21,631 nt of DNA from a virus. The notes under the pieces are model-generated. The model worked only from the letters and a program-made list of their open reading frames with translations, had not been told where the DNA came from and made no database searches. Of the stretch, positions 1 to 7,711 are shown one piece after another (position 1 is the stretch's first letter; each line of letters begins with the position of its first letter). The position numbers were made by a program, and so were the translations under genes. The stretch lies in IMG/VR virus record IMGVR_UViG_3300042893_001924, positions 1 to 21,631 of that record, one strand, 5' to 3'.

Positions 1-1151
1 CTAGATCTGACCTCCGGAAGAAAGTTATGTCTGCTGAAGAAGTGTTCAAATCAGGCATACTTAAGGAACGAACAGACACTGGTCGTATCTATCTAGTGTT
101 CATTGACAATGTGATGAATCAAGGACCATTTGATCCTGAGTATCACACCATTTACCAGAGTAACCTTTGCTGTGAAATTCTTCTTCCTACTAAACCCTTT
201 AAACGTCTGGATGACAGCGATGGTCGTATTGCACTATGCACCTTGGGCTCAATCAATTGGGGTGCGTTCCGCAATCCAGAAGACATGCGCCGTGCTTGCC
301 GTATATTGCAGCGTAGCCTGTGCAACATTCTTGACTATCAAGATTTTCTCTCCATCCAGTCTAAACTCTCAAATGACGAGATCCAACCCCTGGGCATCGG
401 AATCACCAACCTTGCCTACTGGCATGCCAAGCGCAGCCTCCAATACGGAGAATCAGACGCCTTGGCTGAAGTCAAGACGTGGATGGAACACCAAGCCTAC
501 TACCTGACCGAAGCCACCGTTGAGCTGGCCAAGGAGCGTGGTCCATGTAAAGATTCTCACCGTACCTGGTATGGTAAAGGTGTATTTCCTTGGGAACGAA
601 GAGCTGTTGGGGTTAACGAACTTGTAAATTTTGCACCGGAACTAGACTGGGAACCACTACGAGCACTCATGAAAGAACATGGCGTGCGCAATGCCACACT
701 GATGGCAGTGGCACCTGTGGAATCAAGTTCTGTAGTGATCAACTCAACCAATGGCATTGAAATGCCCATGAGCCTAATTACTGTGAAAGAATCCAAAGCC
801 GGTTCACTCACACAAGTTGTTCCTGAGTATCATAAACTCAAAAACAAGTACCAATTAATGTGGGCGCAAAAAGACTGCATCGGCTATTTGAAAACCGCGT
901 GTGTGTTGGCTGCTTATATTGATCAGTCAATCTCTACCAACACATTCTACAATCCAGCGCACTGGCCTGATCGCAAGGTGCCTACCACACTAATTGCTCG
1001 CAACCTAATGCAGGCACACTATTGGGGGCTCAAAACATTCTACTACAGTCTTATCAACAAGGCTGGATCAAAACAAACTGCCGAAGCGGCACCTCTTGAA
1101 GTCATTGACTTTGATCTCGAGGGTGAAGACTGCGAAGCTTGCAAGTTATGA
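1..1151 (+). CDS. nrdA: Ribonucleoside-diphosphate reductase alpha subunit (class Ia), 3' part
   Basis: Large subunit of aerobic class Ia RNR, which reduces NDPs to dNDPs together with NrdB. The frame is open from base 3, and the residues before the first in-frame ATG (27) still align with E. coli NrdA, so the gene is cut by the window edge; ATG 27 is internal. Visible landmarks: ERTDTGRIY; NLCCE, giving the active-site Asn, the thiyl-radical Cys and Glu (bases about 162-176); ALCTL with the second redox Cys (about 237); the radical-transfer tyrosine pair in KTFYY; and a C-terminal CEACKL tail whose CxxC is the shuttle pair re-reduced by glutaredoxin or thioredoxin. About half of the protein is present. 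The stop overlaps the next start (ATGA). Unlike E. coli, nrdB does not follow directly: six enzyme or unknown genes intervene. Family assignment is certain. Confidence 0.97.
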   Translation, partial: RSDLRKKVMSAEEVFKSGILKERTDTGRIYLVFIDNVMNQGPFDPEYHTIYQSNLCCEILLPTKPFKRLDDSDGRIALCTLGSINWGAFRNPEDMRRACRILQRSLCNILDYQDFLSIQSKLSNDEIQPLGIGITNLAYWHAKRSLQYGESDALAEVKTWMEHQAYYLTEATVELAKERGPCKDSHRTWYGKGVFPWERRAVGVNELVNFAPELDWEPLRALMKEHGVRNATLMAVAPVESSSVVINSTNGIEMPMSLITVKESKAGSLTQVVPEYHKLKNKYQLMWAQKDCIGYLKTACVLAAYIDQSISTNTFYNPAHWPDRKVPTTLIARNLMQAHYWGLKTFYYSLINKAGSKQTAEAAPLEVIDFDLEGEDCEACKL

Positions 1152-1345
1152 ACAGCATAGAAAAAATCTGGGCCCGGGCCACCGGGCACTTGATGGGTGA
1201 GAGTGATCATGACCGTCCGGATGTGCCTATTCTCACTTTGCGAGAAGCCCGAATGGCCTTGTTTTTCAAAACGTTTTGGGTTATAATACACGTTGTGACC
1301 TGTGGTTTCATCATAGCCAACACAATAAGACACTGGAATAGTTAA
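1148..1345 (+). CDS. Small membrane protein, unknown function
   Basis: 65 residues from the ATG that overlaps the nrdA stop (ATGA), chosen over a TTG three codons upstream because of this coupling. A charged N-terminal half (about residues 1-38, rich in D, E and R) is followed by one hydrophobic segment (about 39-60, FFKTFWVIIHVVTCGF and onward) and a short basic end IRHWNS. This predicts a single-span protein with unknown topology. From memory, T4-like cyanophages carry similar small proteins ending in a membrane span plus IRHW, but no function is known to me. It is probably cotranscribed with nrdA. A promoter-like sequence with a palindrome lies inside its 3' half. Confidence 0.75.
   Translation: MNSIEKIWARATGHLMGESDHDRPDVPILTLREARMALFFKTFWVIIHVVTCGFIIANTIRHWNS
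1259..1287 (+). promoter_or_regulatory. Possible sigma70-type promoter with palindromic spacer
   Basis: TTGTTT (1259-1264), a 17-base spacer, then TATAAT (1282-1287), predicting transcription from about 1294, ahead of the gene at 1347. The spacer contains the perfect 12-base palindrome CAAAACGTTTTG (1267-1278), placed as an operator would be. The -35 box matches consensus at only three of six positions, and the site lies inside a coding sequence, so this is tentative. If real, it would let the enzyme run 1347-5640 be expressed separately from nrdA. Confidence 0.35.
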
Positions 1346-1346
1346 A

Positions 1347-1940
1347 ATGAAACAACCACATTGTTTTGTAATTACACATAGTACGTCTCGAGTTTTTACG
1401 GACTGTGCAAATAGTTTACAAAAATATCATTGGAACTTCACCGCGGTTGATGCCACAGATGGGTGGAAGTTAACTGAGCAATCTTGGAATGACATTGACG
1501 TTAAGATAGCCGAAATAGGTAAAATGAAACGCAGACCAGGGGCGCAAGGTTGTTGGTTCAGTCATTGGCACTTGTGGCAACAATGCATCACAACCAATTC
1601 TCCAATGGTTATTATGGAACATGATGCTTTGGTCTTAGAAACTTGGCCGGAAGATTTAGTAATTGATGATAAAATTATCAAACTGTATTCCACAGCAGAT
1701 TGCAAAAGAAAACAAGGACTGGGATTATACAGTATAGGATCACATGCTTATACTATAACTCCAGCACAAGCACATCTCATTGTGAATTTTGTTCGCAAGA
1801 AGGGTGCTGTACCAGTAGACAAACAACTGTCAAGTGCAGTAGTTCCCTGGCAGTTTTATTCAAGTGACCTTGTAGTATTACACCCTAAAAGAGGCAAAAG
1901 CACTACACGCCATAAGACACTGGAACAATTAACATGTTAG
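1347..1940 (+). CDS. Glycosyltransferase family 25-like protein
   Basis: 197 residues, a probable GT-A fold sugar transferase of the LPS-biosynthesis type (GT25, as in Lex2B/LgtB-like enzymes). Visible landmarks: an N-terminal strand followed by THSTSR; a D(A)TDGW stretch near 35-40; the family motif GCWFSHWHLW (68-77), matching the usual GC..SH..lw; and VIMEHDALV (88-96), corresponding to the metal-binding E-D-D signature but with EHD. A C-terminal GSHAYTITPAQA matches the family's conserved g..aY.is...A region. It is slightly shorter than typical members (about 230-260). There is only a weak ribosome site before ATG 1347. Its last bases overlap the start of the aldolase gene. The acceptor could be host LPS or a phage product; the sequence does not decide. 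Confidence 0.8.
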   Translation: MKQPHCFVITHSTSRVFTDCANSLQKYHWNFTAVDATDGWKLTEQSWNDIDVKIAEIGKMKRRPGAQGCWFSHWHLWQQCITTNSPMVIMEHDALVLETWPEDLVIDDKIIKLYSTADCKRKQGLGLYSIGSHAYTITPAQAHLIVNFVRKKGAVPVDKQLSSAVVPWQFYSSDLVVLHPKRGKSTTRHKTLEQLTC

Positions 1941-2584
1941 AAACCTGTTGTGATATATTGGTAGATGCGTACAAGCGTAATTGGATAACCAGTAGAGATG
2001 GCAATATCTCTATTCGTCATCACGACCGTGATCACTTTTATATCACACCATCAGGTGTACGCAAGCAGACACTACAGCCGGACCAGTTTAAAAAGATTCG
2101 ATTGGTTGATCAAGTCAATCCTATTCCTCCATTTTTAACAAAGTCCTGGCAAGAAGAATACTACACTGATATCAGTGCTAATTTAACGCCCAGCGGTGAA
2201 CTTCCTCTGCACTTCGGCCTGCAAAAAGAAATGGGACAGCACTCAAACGATGTTAGAGTTGTTGTTCATGTGCATCCAACCTATTGTATTGCAGCCATGC
2301 ATGCTGGCATTGATCTAAGTACTATCAGCAATGCATTTCCAGAACTCAATCGCTATACCCGAGTAGCACCCAATGTAGGAGATGTAGCACCTATCAGTCA
2401 AGAACTTGCTGATGCATGTCATAGTAATTTGGGTCTGGATCAAGCAGGCAATATCAAGTTTGATATTGTGGGGATCAAAGGTCACGGAGTTGTGGCAATT
2501 GATGTCACACCCTGGCGTGCCTATGAGCACATTGAAAGATTAGAACACATTTGCAAGATTGTACTTGCATCAGGAAAATATTAA
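1934..2584 (+). CDS. Class II aldolase/adducin-family protein
   Basis: 216 residues resembling L-fuculose-1-phosphate aldolase, L-ribulose-5-phosphate 4-epimerase and MtnB-type dehydratases. Motifs in order: DGNISIR (22-28), TPSG (38-41), PSGELPLH (86-92) with the likely catalytic Glu89, VVHVHPTY (110-117) giving zinc ligands His112 and His114, and IKGHGVVAI with the third zinc His184. All residues needed for a zinc-dependent retro-aldol or epimerase reaction are present. The substrate is unknown but is probably a phosphorylated ketose or related C4-C6 sugar. It overlaps the upstream glycosyltransferase gene by 7 bases and ends directly at the next gene. A class II aldolase is unusual phage cargo; with the neighbouring enzymes it implies sugar-derived small-molecule chemistry. 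MtnB seems less likely because the SGE motif and spacing fit aldolases better. Confidence 0.88.
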   Translation: MLETCCDILVDAYKRNWITSRDGNISIRHHDRDHFYITPSGVRKQTLQPDQFKKIRLVDQVNPIPPFLTKSWQEEYYTDISANLTPSGELPLHFGLQKEMGQHSNDVRVVVHVHPTYCIAAMHAGIDLSTISNAFPELNRYTRVAPNVGDVAPISQELADACHSNLGLDQAGNIKFDIVGIKGHGVVAIDVTPWRAYEHIERLEHICKIVLASGKY

Positions 2585-3220
2585 ATGAGCTACATTGTAG
2601 GATCTCTTCCACCGATCAAATGCTTTGTCAAAAGAGAATTTCTCTATAACTTTGAAAAAGGGCACGGAGAATTAGAACCTGCAATATGGGTCAGCCTCAA
2701 AGCCCTGCGGGGACAAGTGTTTCGCATTGAATCACTGTTGCCCAATTACGGTGCTCTTTACGACAAGTTGCCTATCCATGCCTATGTGTGGCAAGAAAAT
2801 CACACAGGTAACCTGCCCATAGACACCTTGCAACTTTGGGACTGCATGGGCTATCGCTTTACTATCATTGAAAAAATAGGCTTGCGTAATCTAGGTGTGA
2901 AGTTTCTAGGTAAAGATAAAGAATGGCATTACGGAACTTATTTGTTCACTGTGGACTTTTGTGCTGATGGCATGGATGTGGATACAGGATTTACTGAGGT
3001 TGCCGAAGAGCACAAGAGCTTTAACTTTATCCGTTTGGAAAATGGTCAGTTTGCTTGCCAACCCAACAACCGATGCTTGTGGTACGATCAAAGTTTGATT
3101 TCAGGCACAGTAAAATTTCCAGACTTTAAAGCAGCCCAAACCATATTCACAGTGGATGGCACACGCAAGTGGTCAGCAGGAGATGATTGGTTTTACACCA
3201 TAGAAGAAAAAAATGAATAA
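2585..3220 (+). CDS. Conserved phage protein of unknown function
   Basis: 211 residues beginning immediately after the aldolase stop. Features: an N-terminal SLPPIKCFVKREFLYN, an acidic and aromatic-rich body, W-rich patches (WVSLKAL, YVWQENHTG, LQLWDCMGYRF), and a mixed beta-strand pattern with no signal peptide or membrane segment. I recall similar hypothetical proteins in marine T4-like phages (an opening like LPPv.CFVRrEyLYn and a YGALYDKLP block), so it may be an older phage gene rather than part of the imported enzyme set. The function is not recognised. Its last 8 bases overlap the aminotransferase start, so the two are probably translationally coupled. Confidence 0.8.
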   Translation: MSYIVGSLPPIKCFVKREFLYNFEKGHGELEPAIWVSLKALRGQVFRIESLLPNYGALYDKLPIHAYVWQENHTGNLPIDTLQLWDCMGYRFTIIEKIGLRNLGVKFLGKDKEWHYGTYLFTVDFCADGMDVDTGFTEVAEEHKSFNFIRLENGQFACQPNNRCLWYDQSLISGTVKFPDFKAAQTIFTVDGTRKWSAGDDWFYTIEEKNE

Positions 3221-4088
3221 TAGTAATTTTCCTGCTTGGCAAAATGGTAAATTTTGTCAAGTCGGCGATCTAAGCATCGGTGTCCAGGATCTTGGACTGC
3301 TGCGTTCTTACGGCGTGTATGATGTGATTAGTATTAAAAACAATCGAGCATTGGTCATTGATCAACATATCACTCGTTTTTTACAAGGTTGCAAGTACTA
3401 CTACATCAATGTAGACCGCACTGTTGATGAACTTGTTCAGATTGTAAAGGAAATAAATGCGCAGGTTACAGAAGACATGCATGTTTGGTTGGTTGCCACT
3501 CGAGGTGAACCTTCTTCGTATGACATACGTGACATCATAAAAACAAAACCTCAATTGATGATGGTTTCAGGACCATATACATCAGTCAGCCCAGACCGAG
3601 CAATGAAGTTATGTATTGCTAGAAAAGTTTGTCGCATTCCGGATTCATCAATCAACCAGTCCTACAAAAACTTTGCCAGACAAGATTTTACTATGGCGCA
3701 AATTGAAGCAACCATGCGAGGTTTTGACAATCCTGTGTTGTTGGATCATGATGGTATGCTTACAGAAGGTCCACAGTTTAGCGTGGCAATTATAAAGGAT
3801 GGCTGTGTGTTATCGCCTGCTAGGAATCGCTTGCCGGGCATTACCATGCAGTTAGTTAATACCCTATGTCAAGAACATAGCATTAAATTTGAATACTGCA
3901 ACATCAGCGAAGAATTACTAAACACAGCTGATGATGCATTTGCAACTACCACTGCTGGGGGAGTAATTCCCATTGCATCCATAGACCACAAGCAATTTGT
4001 AGAAACTGAATTGCAACAGCAAATTCAAAGTCTATACCAACAGGCGTGGGACCAGGACAAGTACTCTCTCAATTTTCTATGTTCATAG
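3213..4088 (+). CDS. Class IV PLP-dependent aminotransferase
   Basis: 291 residues of the fold-type IV PLP family (branched-chain aminotransferase, D-amino-acid transaminase, aminodeoxychorismate lyase). Landmarks: the early SIGVQDLGLLRSYGVYD segment matching the family's D.g..yGdgvfe start; HITRFLQG (52-59) with the PLP-phosphate Arg55; SYKNFARQD with the Schiff-base Lys152; LTEGPQFSV with Glu185, which contacts the PLP pyridine nitrogen; LPGITMQLV (the family's GitR motif, with Met for Arg); and ATTTAGGVIPI supplying phosphate-binding threonines. The Lys-Glu spacing of 33 fits the family. At about 290 residues its length is typical of DAAT/ADCL-type members. Sequence alone does not fix the substrate. 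It overlaps genes on both sides, so it belongs to the same operon. Confidence 0.9.
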   Translation: MNNSNFPAWQNGKFCQVGDLSIGVQDLGLLRSYGVYDVISIKNNRALVIDQHITRFLQGCKYYYINVDRTVDELVQIVKEINAQVTEDMHVWLVATRGEPSSYDIRDIIKTKPQLMMVSGPYTSVSPDRAMKLCIARKVCRIPDSSINQSYKNFARQDFTMAQIEATMRGFDNPVLLDHDGMLTEGPQFSVAIIKDGCVLSPARNRLPGITMQLVNTLCQEHSIKFEYCNISEELLNTADDAFATTTAGGVIPIASIDHKQFVETELQQQIQSLYQQAWDQDKYSLNFLCS

Positions 4089-4522
4089 TTTATTTGTTAT
4101 TATGGACATTTATGATATATTGGATTCATCGCATGGCACACCATGTGCCGGGAATCCGACGTATACACATGGGTCATCACAAGTTTATTGCAACCAATCC
4201 TCCACCAAATTGGCATTGGACCAATTTGTTTTTGTACCAAGACAATTGGATTTCTACAGCTGATGTGTGGATAACAGAAATAATTCCAACAATAATTTTT
4301 TGCTGGCTTACTGACACTTGGTGGCTGGCGGGATTGTTCTATCTATGGCAAGCATTGATACAAGAAAGACTAGAACACAATCCCAACTTTGATGGATATC
4401 CGTTATTCACTTGCGGCCAATGGCACATGATGCATCATTACTTTCAGGGTCGCTGTAACTATGGAATCTTTGTTCCAATTTGGGACATGGTTTTTAACAG
4501 TTTTCGGCGGCACCCAACATGA
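4079..4522 (+). CDS. Fatty acid hydroxylase/sterol desaturase-superfamily membrane enzyme
   Basis: 147 residues from ATG 4079; a GTG at 4046 would extend deep into the previous gene, so the ATG is preferred. The protein carries the histidine clusters of membrane di-iron oxygenases: H17-x3-H21-H22, H30-x2-H33-H34 (HMGHH), H100 in LEHNP, and H116-x2-H119-H120 (HMMHH). Hydrophobic segments lie at about 2-16 and 68-95. Known relatives use O2 to hydroxylate lipids, sterols or carotenoids in the membrane. It is short for the family (often 200-300) but keeps the whole histidine set, so it is probably complete and active. It overlaps the aminotransferase gene by 10 bases and the ATP-grasp gene by 4. 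A lipid-type substrate is plausible but unproven. Confidence 0.87.
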   Translation: MFIVYLLLWTFMIYWIHRMAHHVPGIRRIHMGHHKFIATNPPPNWHWTNLFLYQDNWISTADVWITEIIPTIIFCWLTDTWWLAGLFYLWQALIQERLEHNPNFDGYPLFTCGQWHMMHHYFQGRCNYGIFVPIWDMVFNSFRRHPT

Positions 4523-5640
4523 AATTGCTATGGTCTGTGGCTGCCCCACACGTGATGCAATCGGTTGCAAACACAATTGCATCTGGGCATGATGTAGAAA
4601 TAATTTTGCCCGGTTGGATCATTGACCCAACCACTGTCAGCACAGGCAATGCCACAGTGCATGTTGTTGCCAATCCCAGTGACTTATTAACTGCGTTAGA
4701 TCAAATATTGTCAAGCAACCAATTTGATTATTTGGTACCATCATTTCCTGATGCAATGACTGAACAAATAGCAGAAATATGTCAGCGACATAAAGTTGCG
4801 TTTGTCGGCAAATCCACAGCGCGGATGTTGAGTAGCAAATACAACTACTATAGACTGTGGAAAGCATTGTCAATACCAGTGCCAGACATTTATAGTGAAA
4901 TAACACAAGTTACGCTACCTTGCATTGTGAAACCCTATCGCGGCCAGGCCAGTATTGGAGTTAAAATTTTAACCAATGCCAGTGAACTAGCTGAATTCTT
5001 TTCAACTGATGAATACATTGTGCAACAATACATACCTGGCAACATTGTGTCGTTTGTGGGCACAGTTGTGGATGGATGTATTGACATTGACCTGTGCTAT
5101 GACATCGAAAGTGATGCTTTTCCGTATGTGCCAGAAACTGGGTTGAGTTTTCCAAGTAAATACAGTTTCCTACAACAACCAGTAACGGATCATTTGCAAC
5201 GATTTTTTGATGTTGCCCAGTTAAACAATGTTCCGTTCATGCTTGATGTTGTGGTTGATGCAGACGGTCAGTTTTATTTTATAGATTTTGCCGCAAGGCT
5301 ATCCATGGGCGGACTTTTGTTGATGCCATATGGTGGCGAAGAAAATTACGTAAGCAAAATGCTGTCAAGAATGCATCAAGAACAATTTGTTATAAATTTA
5401 ACTGGCGCAGTTTTGTTTAGGCAATTGGGATTGCCATGCGGAGACATCAAAGAGATTTCCTGCAAGAATTCCGAATTAGCTGCCAAGTTAGAGTTACCAA
5501 AACAAGTTGTTGTGGCTGATCATGACAATTGTGTTTATCCTAACGGATATGCAATTGTTGTTGGAGATAACCGTGATGAAGTTGAAGATAAATTTAGGAA
5601 ATGCATTGACAGTATCAGTGTTGAGTATTACAATACATGA
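4519..5640 (+). CDS. ATP-grasp family carboxylate-amine/thiol ligase
   Basis: 373 residues. An N-terminal Rossmann-like pre-ATP-grasp domain (about 1-95, with DYLVPSFPDA) is followed by the ATP-grasp core. The core shows SSKYNYYRLW; IVKPYRGQASIGV, whose Lys binds ATP phosphates above a Gly-rich loop; YIVQQYIPG, the hinge contacting adenine; MLDVVVDADG; and YFIDFAARLSMGG, which supplies metal-binding acidic and Arg residues in the place of the family's E.NpR.gG. A C-terminal lobe resembles carbamoyl-phosphate/biotin-carboxylase-type ligases. Such enzymes join a carboxylate to an amine or thiol through an acyl-phosphate. The start overlaps the hydroxylase stop (ATGA). It is the last gene of the island; a 37-base gap precedes nrdB. 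The substrate is unknown. Confidence 0.87.
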   Translation: MKLLWSVAAPHVMQSVANTIASGHDVEIILPGWIIDPTTVSTGNATVHVVANPSDLLTALDQILSSNQFDYLVPSFPDAMTEQIAEICQRHKVAFVGKSTARMLSSKYNYYRLWKALSIPVPDIYSEITQVTLPCIVKPYRGQASIGVKILTNASELAEFFSTDEYIVQQYIPGNIVSFVGTVVDGCIDIDLCYDIESDAFPYVPETGLSFPSKYSFLQQPVTDHLQRFFDVAQLNNVPFMLDVVVDADGQFYFIDFAARLSMGGLLLMPYGGEENYVSKMLSRMHQEQFVINLTGAVLFRQLGLPCGDIKEISCKNSELAAKLELPKQVVVADHDNCVYPNGYAIVVGDNRDEVEDKFRKCIDSISVEYYNT

Positions 5641-5677
5641 TTGCTGATAGACATAATTATACAACATAGGACAAAAA

Positions 5678-6778
5678 ATGAGCCAAGCACAATACAATCT
5701 CGCTACCAAAACAGACTATCTACATCGCAAGATGTTTTTGGATCCTGCTGGTCCTGTAACCATTCAGCGATTTGAAGAAGTCAAATACAACAAACTGGCC
5801 AAGTACGAACAAGAAGCTCGTGGTTTCTTTTGGGTGCCAGAAGAAATTTCATTGAGCAAGGATGCTAATGACTTTAAAGAAGCATCAGACACAGTCAAAC
5901 ATATCTTTACCAGTAATCTCTTGCGCCAAACAGCACTAGACAGCTTGCAAGGCCGTGGACCAGCACAGGTGTTTACTCCTGTAGTGAGCATTCCAGAACT
6001 GGAAGCACTAATGTACAACTGGAGTTTCTTTGAAACCAACATTCATAGCCGCAGTTACAGTCACATCATTCGTAACATCTACAATGTGCCCAAGGATGTG
6101 TTTAGCACCATCCACGACACCAAAGAGATTGTGGACATGGCATCAAGTGTGGGTCGCTATTACGATCACTTGCACATGGTCAATTGTGAAAAAGAACTGG
6201 AAGTTCCTGTCAAGGATCACGGCCATGTCAAAGCTATTTGGATGGCACTCAATGCAAGCTATGCATTGGAAGCATTCCGCTTTATGGTATCCTTTGCTAC
6301 TAGTTTAGCAATGGTAGAGAACAAGATCTTCATTGGCAACGGCAACATCATTCAGTTGATTCTACAAGATGAAATCCTGCACAAGGAATGGACTGCTTGG
6401 ATTATCAACCAAGTGGTGAAAGAAGACCCTCGCTTTGCTCAAGCCAAAGCAGAGTGCGAAGCCGAAGTGTATCAGTTATACTTGGATGTGATCCGTGAAG
6501 AAAAAGAGTGGGCAGACTACTTGTTCAACAAAGGTCCGGTGATTGGCCTTAACGCACAGATCTTGAAAGACTTTGTGGATTACACAGCAGCCAATGCACT
6601 GAAAGAAATTGGCCTCAAGTACCAAGAGCCTGCACCACGCTCTACACCTATCCCGTGGTTCAACAAGCACGTGGACACCAGCAAGAAACAAACTGCCCTG
6701 CAGGAAAACGAATCAACCAACTATGTTATTGGCGTGATGAGTGATGCTATCGACTACGACGAGTTACCAAACTTATGA
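5678..6778 (+). CDS. nrdB: Ribonucleoside-diphosphate reductase beta subunit (class Ia)
   Basis: 366 residues, the radical-generating small RNR subunit. Motifs: GFFWVPEEI; LDSLQGR with iron ligand Asp88; FFETNIHSRSY with Glu119, His123 and the radical Tyr127; YALEAFRF with Glu198; DEILHKE with Glu232 and His235. The C-terminal acidic tail (IDYDELPNL) is the peptide that docks into NrdA. All ligands are present, but Glu119 and His123 are four residues apart, whereas E. coli (Glu115, His118) has three; the Asp88-Glu119 spacing (31) is unchanged, so one residue (T or N) has been inserted between the two ligands. ATG 5678 has only a weak upstream AGGAC. It overlaps the next gene by 4 bases. Its partner nrdA lies 4.5 kb upstream, split off by the enzyme island. 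Confidence 0.96.
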   Translation: MSQAQYNLATKTDYLHRKMFLDPAGPVTIQRFEEVKYNKLAKYEQEARGFFWVPEEISLSKDANDFKEASDTVKHIFTSNLLRQTALDSLQGRGPAQVFTPVVSIPELEALMYNWSFFETNIHSRSYSHIIRNIYNVPKDVFSTIHDTKEIVDMASSVGRYYDHLHMVNCEKELEVPVKDHGHVKAIWMALNASYALEAFRFMVSFATSLAMVENKIFIGNGNIIQLILQDEILHKEWTAWIINQVVKEDPRFAQAKAECEAEVYQLYLDVIREEKEWADYLFNKGPVIGLNAQILKDFVDYTAANALKEIGLKYQEPAPRSTPIPWFNKHVDTSKKQTALQENESTNYVIGVMSDAIDYDELPNL

Positions 6779-7185
6779 TCAACGACGAATGGTTCCAACC
6801 GGGTGGGTTTGAAACCTACAAACATCCAACTCCTATCAAGTATGAAACAGCAACTGATAATGGTACAATAGACACACTGGAAGGTCCTGTCGCCTACACA
6901 GTGGGTCACAAGATTATCACTGGTCCTAAAGGCGAGCGGTATCCTGTTAGTCCTATTAAGTTTAATGCCTACTATGACGACAACGGTGATGGCACTGCTA
7001 CACCTAAGAAGATTATGAAAGTAGCAAAACTTGCTGACCATGACGGTGTTGTTCGAGCGTCATGGGGTAACTTAGAATACACTCGCGGCAATGACTACAT
7101 TGTTCGACACGGTCCTGGTGACTATGGTGTTGTAAAAACAGATATTTTTGCCAAGACTTACGACAAATCAAAAGAAGGAAAATAA
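6775..7185 (+). CDS. Small phage protein with two tandem copies of a beta-rich module
   Basis: 136 residues starting in an ATGA overlap with nrdB. It has no signal peptide or membrane segment. The sequence contains an internal repeat: residues 37-67 (GPVAYTVGHKII, then FNAYY) and 99-129 (NLEYTRGNDYIV, then IFAKTY) share the pattern Y-T-x-G-x(3)-I/V, a glycine turn, V-x(4)-F and a final Y. From memory, this resembles a short module common in phage proteins (the form PGDWI..G..GE.YP..PDIF..TY), here duplicated. No biochemical role is known to me. Position between nrdB and glutaredoxin suggests early or middle expression with nucleotide metabolism. Confidence 0.78.
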   Translation: MINDEWFQPGGFETYKHPTPIKYETATDNGTIDTLEGPVAYTVGHKIITGPKGERYPVSPIKFNAYYDDNGDGTATPKKIMKVAKLADHDGVVRASWGNLEYTRGNDYIVRHGPGDYGVVKTDIFAKTYDKSKEGK

Positions 7186-7186
7186 A

Positions 7187-7417
7187 ATGAAAGCAATTGT
7201 ATGGTCAAAAGACCAATGTCCTTACTGCGACCAAGCCAAGGCGCTACTGAAATCACGCAACATTGAATTTGAAGAACGCAATATCATGCATGGGTGGACA
7301 CGAGAACAACTATTAGAAGCAGTACCAAATGCTCGCACAGTACCACAGATCTTTTTAGATGATGAACTTGTGGGCGGGTTCACAGAACTCAGAACAAAAC
7401 TAACAGAAAGCAAATAA
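7187..7417 (+). CDS. Glutaredoxin
   Basis: 76-residue thioredoxin-fold protein beginning MKAIVWSKDQCPYC. The active site is C11-P-Y-C14. The cis-proline motif TVPQIF and the glutathione-site GGFTEL follow in the right places. The length is typical for a minimal phage glutaredoxin (compare T4 NrdC, 87). ATG 7187 is preferred over a TTG at 7148, because GAAGGAA (7174-7180) is well placed for it and alignment of the family starts here. It likely reduces the CxxC tail of the phage NrdA. The stop overlaps the next start in TAATG. Confidence 0.95.
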   Translation: MKAIVWSKDQCPYCDQAKALLKSRNIEFEERNIMHGWTREQLLEAVPNARTVPQIFLDDELVGGFTELRTKLTESK

Positions 7418-7710
7418 TGGAAATTGGAAAAGTTTACACATTCAAACTGAACTCAGGCGAGGAAATGATTGCCAAAGTTGTGGATGCTGGTGAAGGTTAT
7501 GCCATGTTACAGGACCCTGTAAGTGTGGCTCCTGGCCCTCAAGGCATGGGACTTGTGCCATCAATGTTTACCGCAGATCCTGACAAAAATCCCCGGCTAA
7601 ATATGAATTGTGTTGCTATCTCTGCATTAACAGACGAATCAGTTCGTATGAAATACATCGAAGCAACCACAGGCATCAAAGTGCCAGAAAAGCGAATTTT
7701 AGTAGGATAA
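7417..7710 (+). CDS. Small Sm-like/beta-barrel phage protein, unknown function
   Basis: 97 residues. The opening IGKVYTFKLNSGEEMIAKVVDAGEGYAML has the strand-turn-strand pattern of an Sm-like or SH3-type barrel (a position for G-x-x-V-x-F-x-L-x-x-G-E-x-I-x-A-x-V). A proline/glycine-rich middle (PGPQGMGLVPSMF) and a C-terminal stretch ESVRMKYIEATTGI follow. I recall similar proteins of about 90-130 residues in marine T4-like phages, always without a known role. It starts in a TAATG overlap with glutaredoxin and ends 2 bases before the PAAR gene, bridging the metabolic and virion genes. Confidence 0.75.
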   Translation: MEIGKVYTFKLNSGEEMIAKVVDAGEGYAMLQDPVSVAPGPQGMGLVPSMFTADPDKNPRLNMNCVAISALTDESVRMKYIEATTGIKVPEKRILVG

Positions 7711-7711
7711 A

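Noticed and set aside
27-1151. Treating nrdA as complete from ATG 27
   Set aside because: The reading frame and homology continue upstream to the window edge; about half of the protein is missing.
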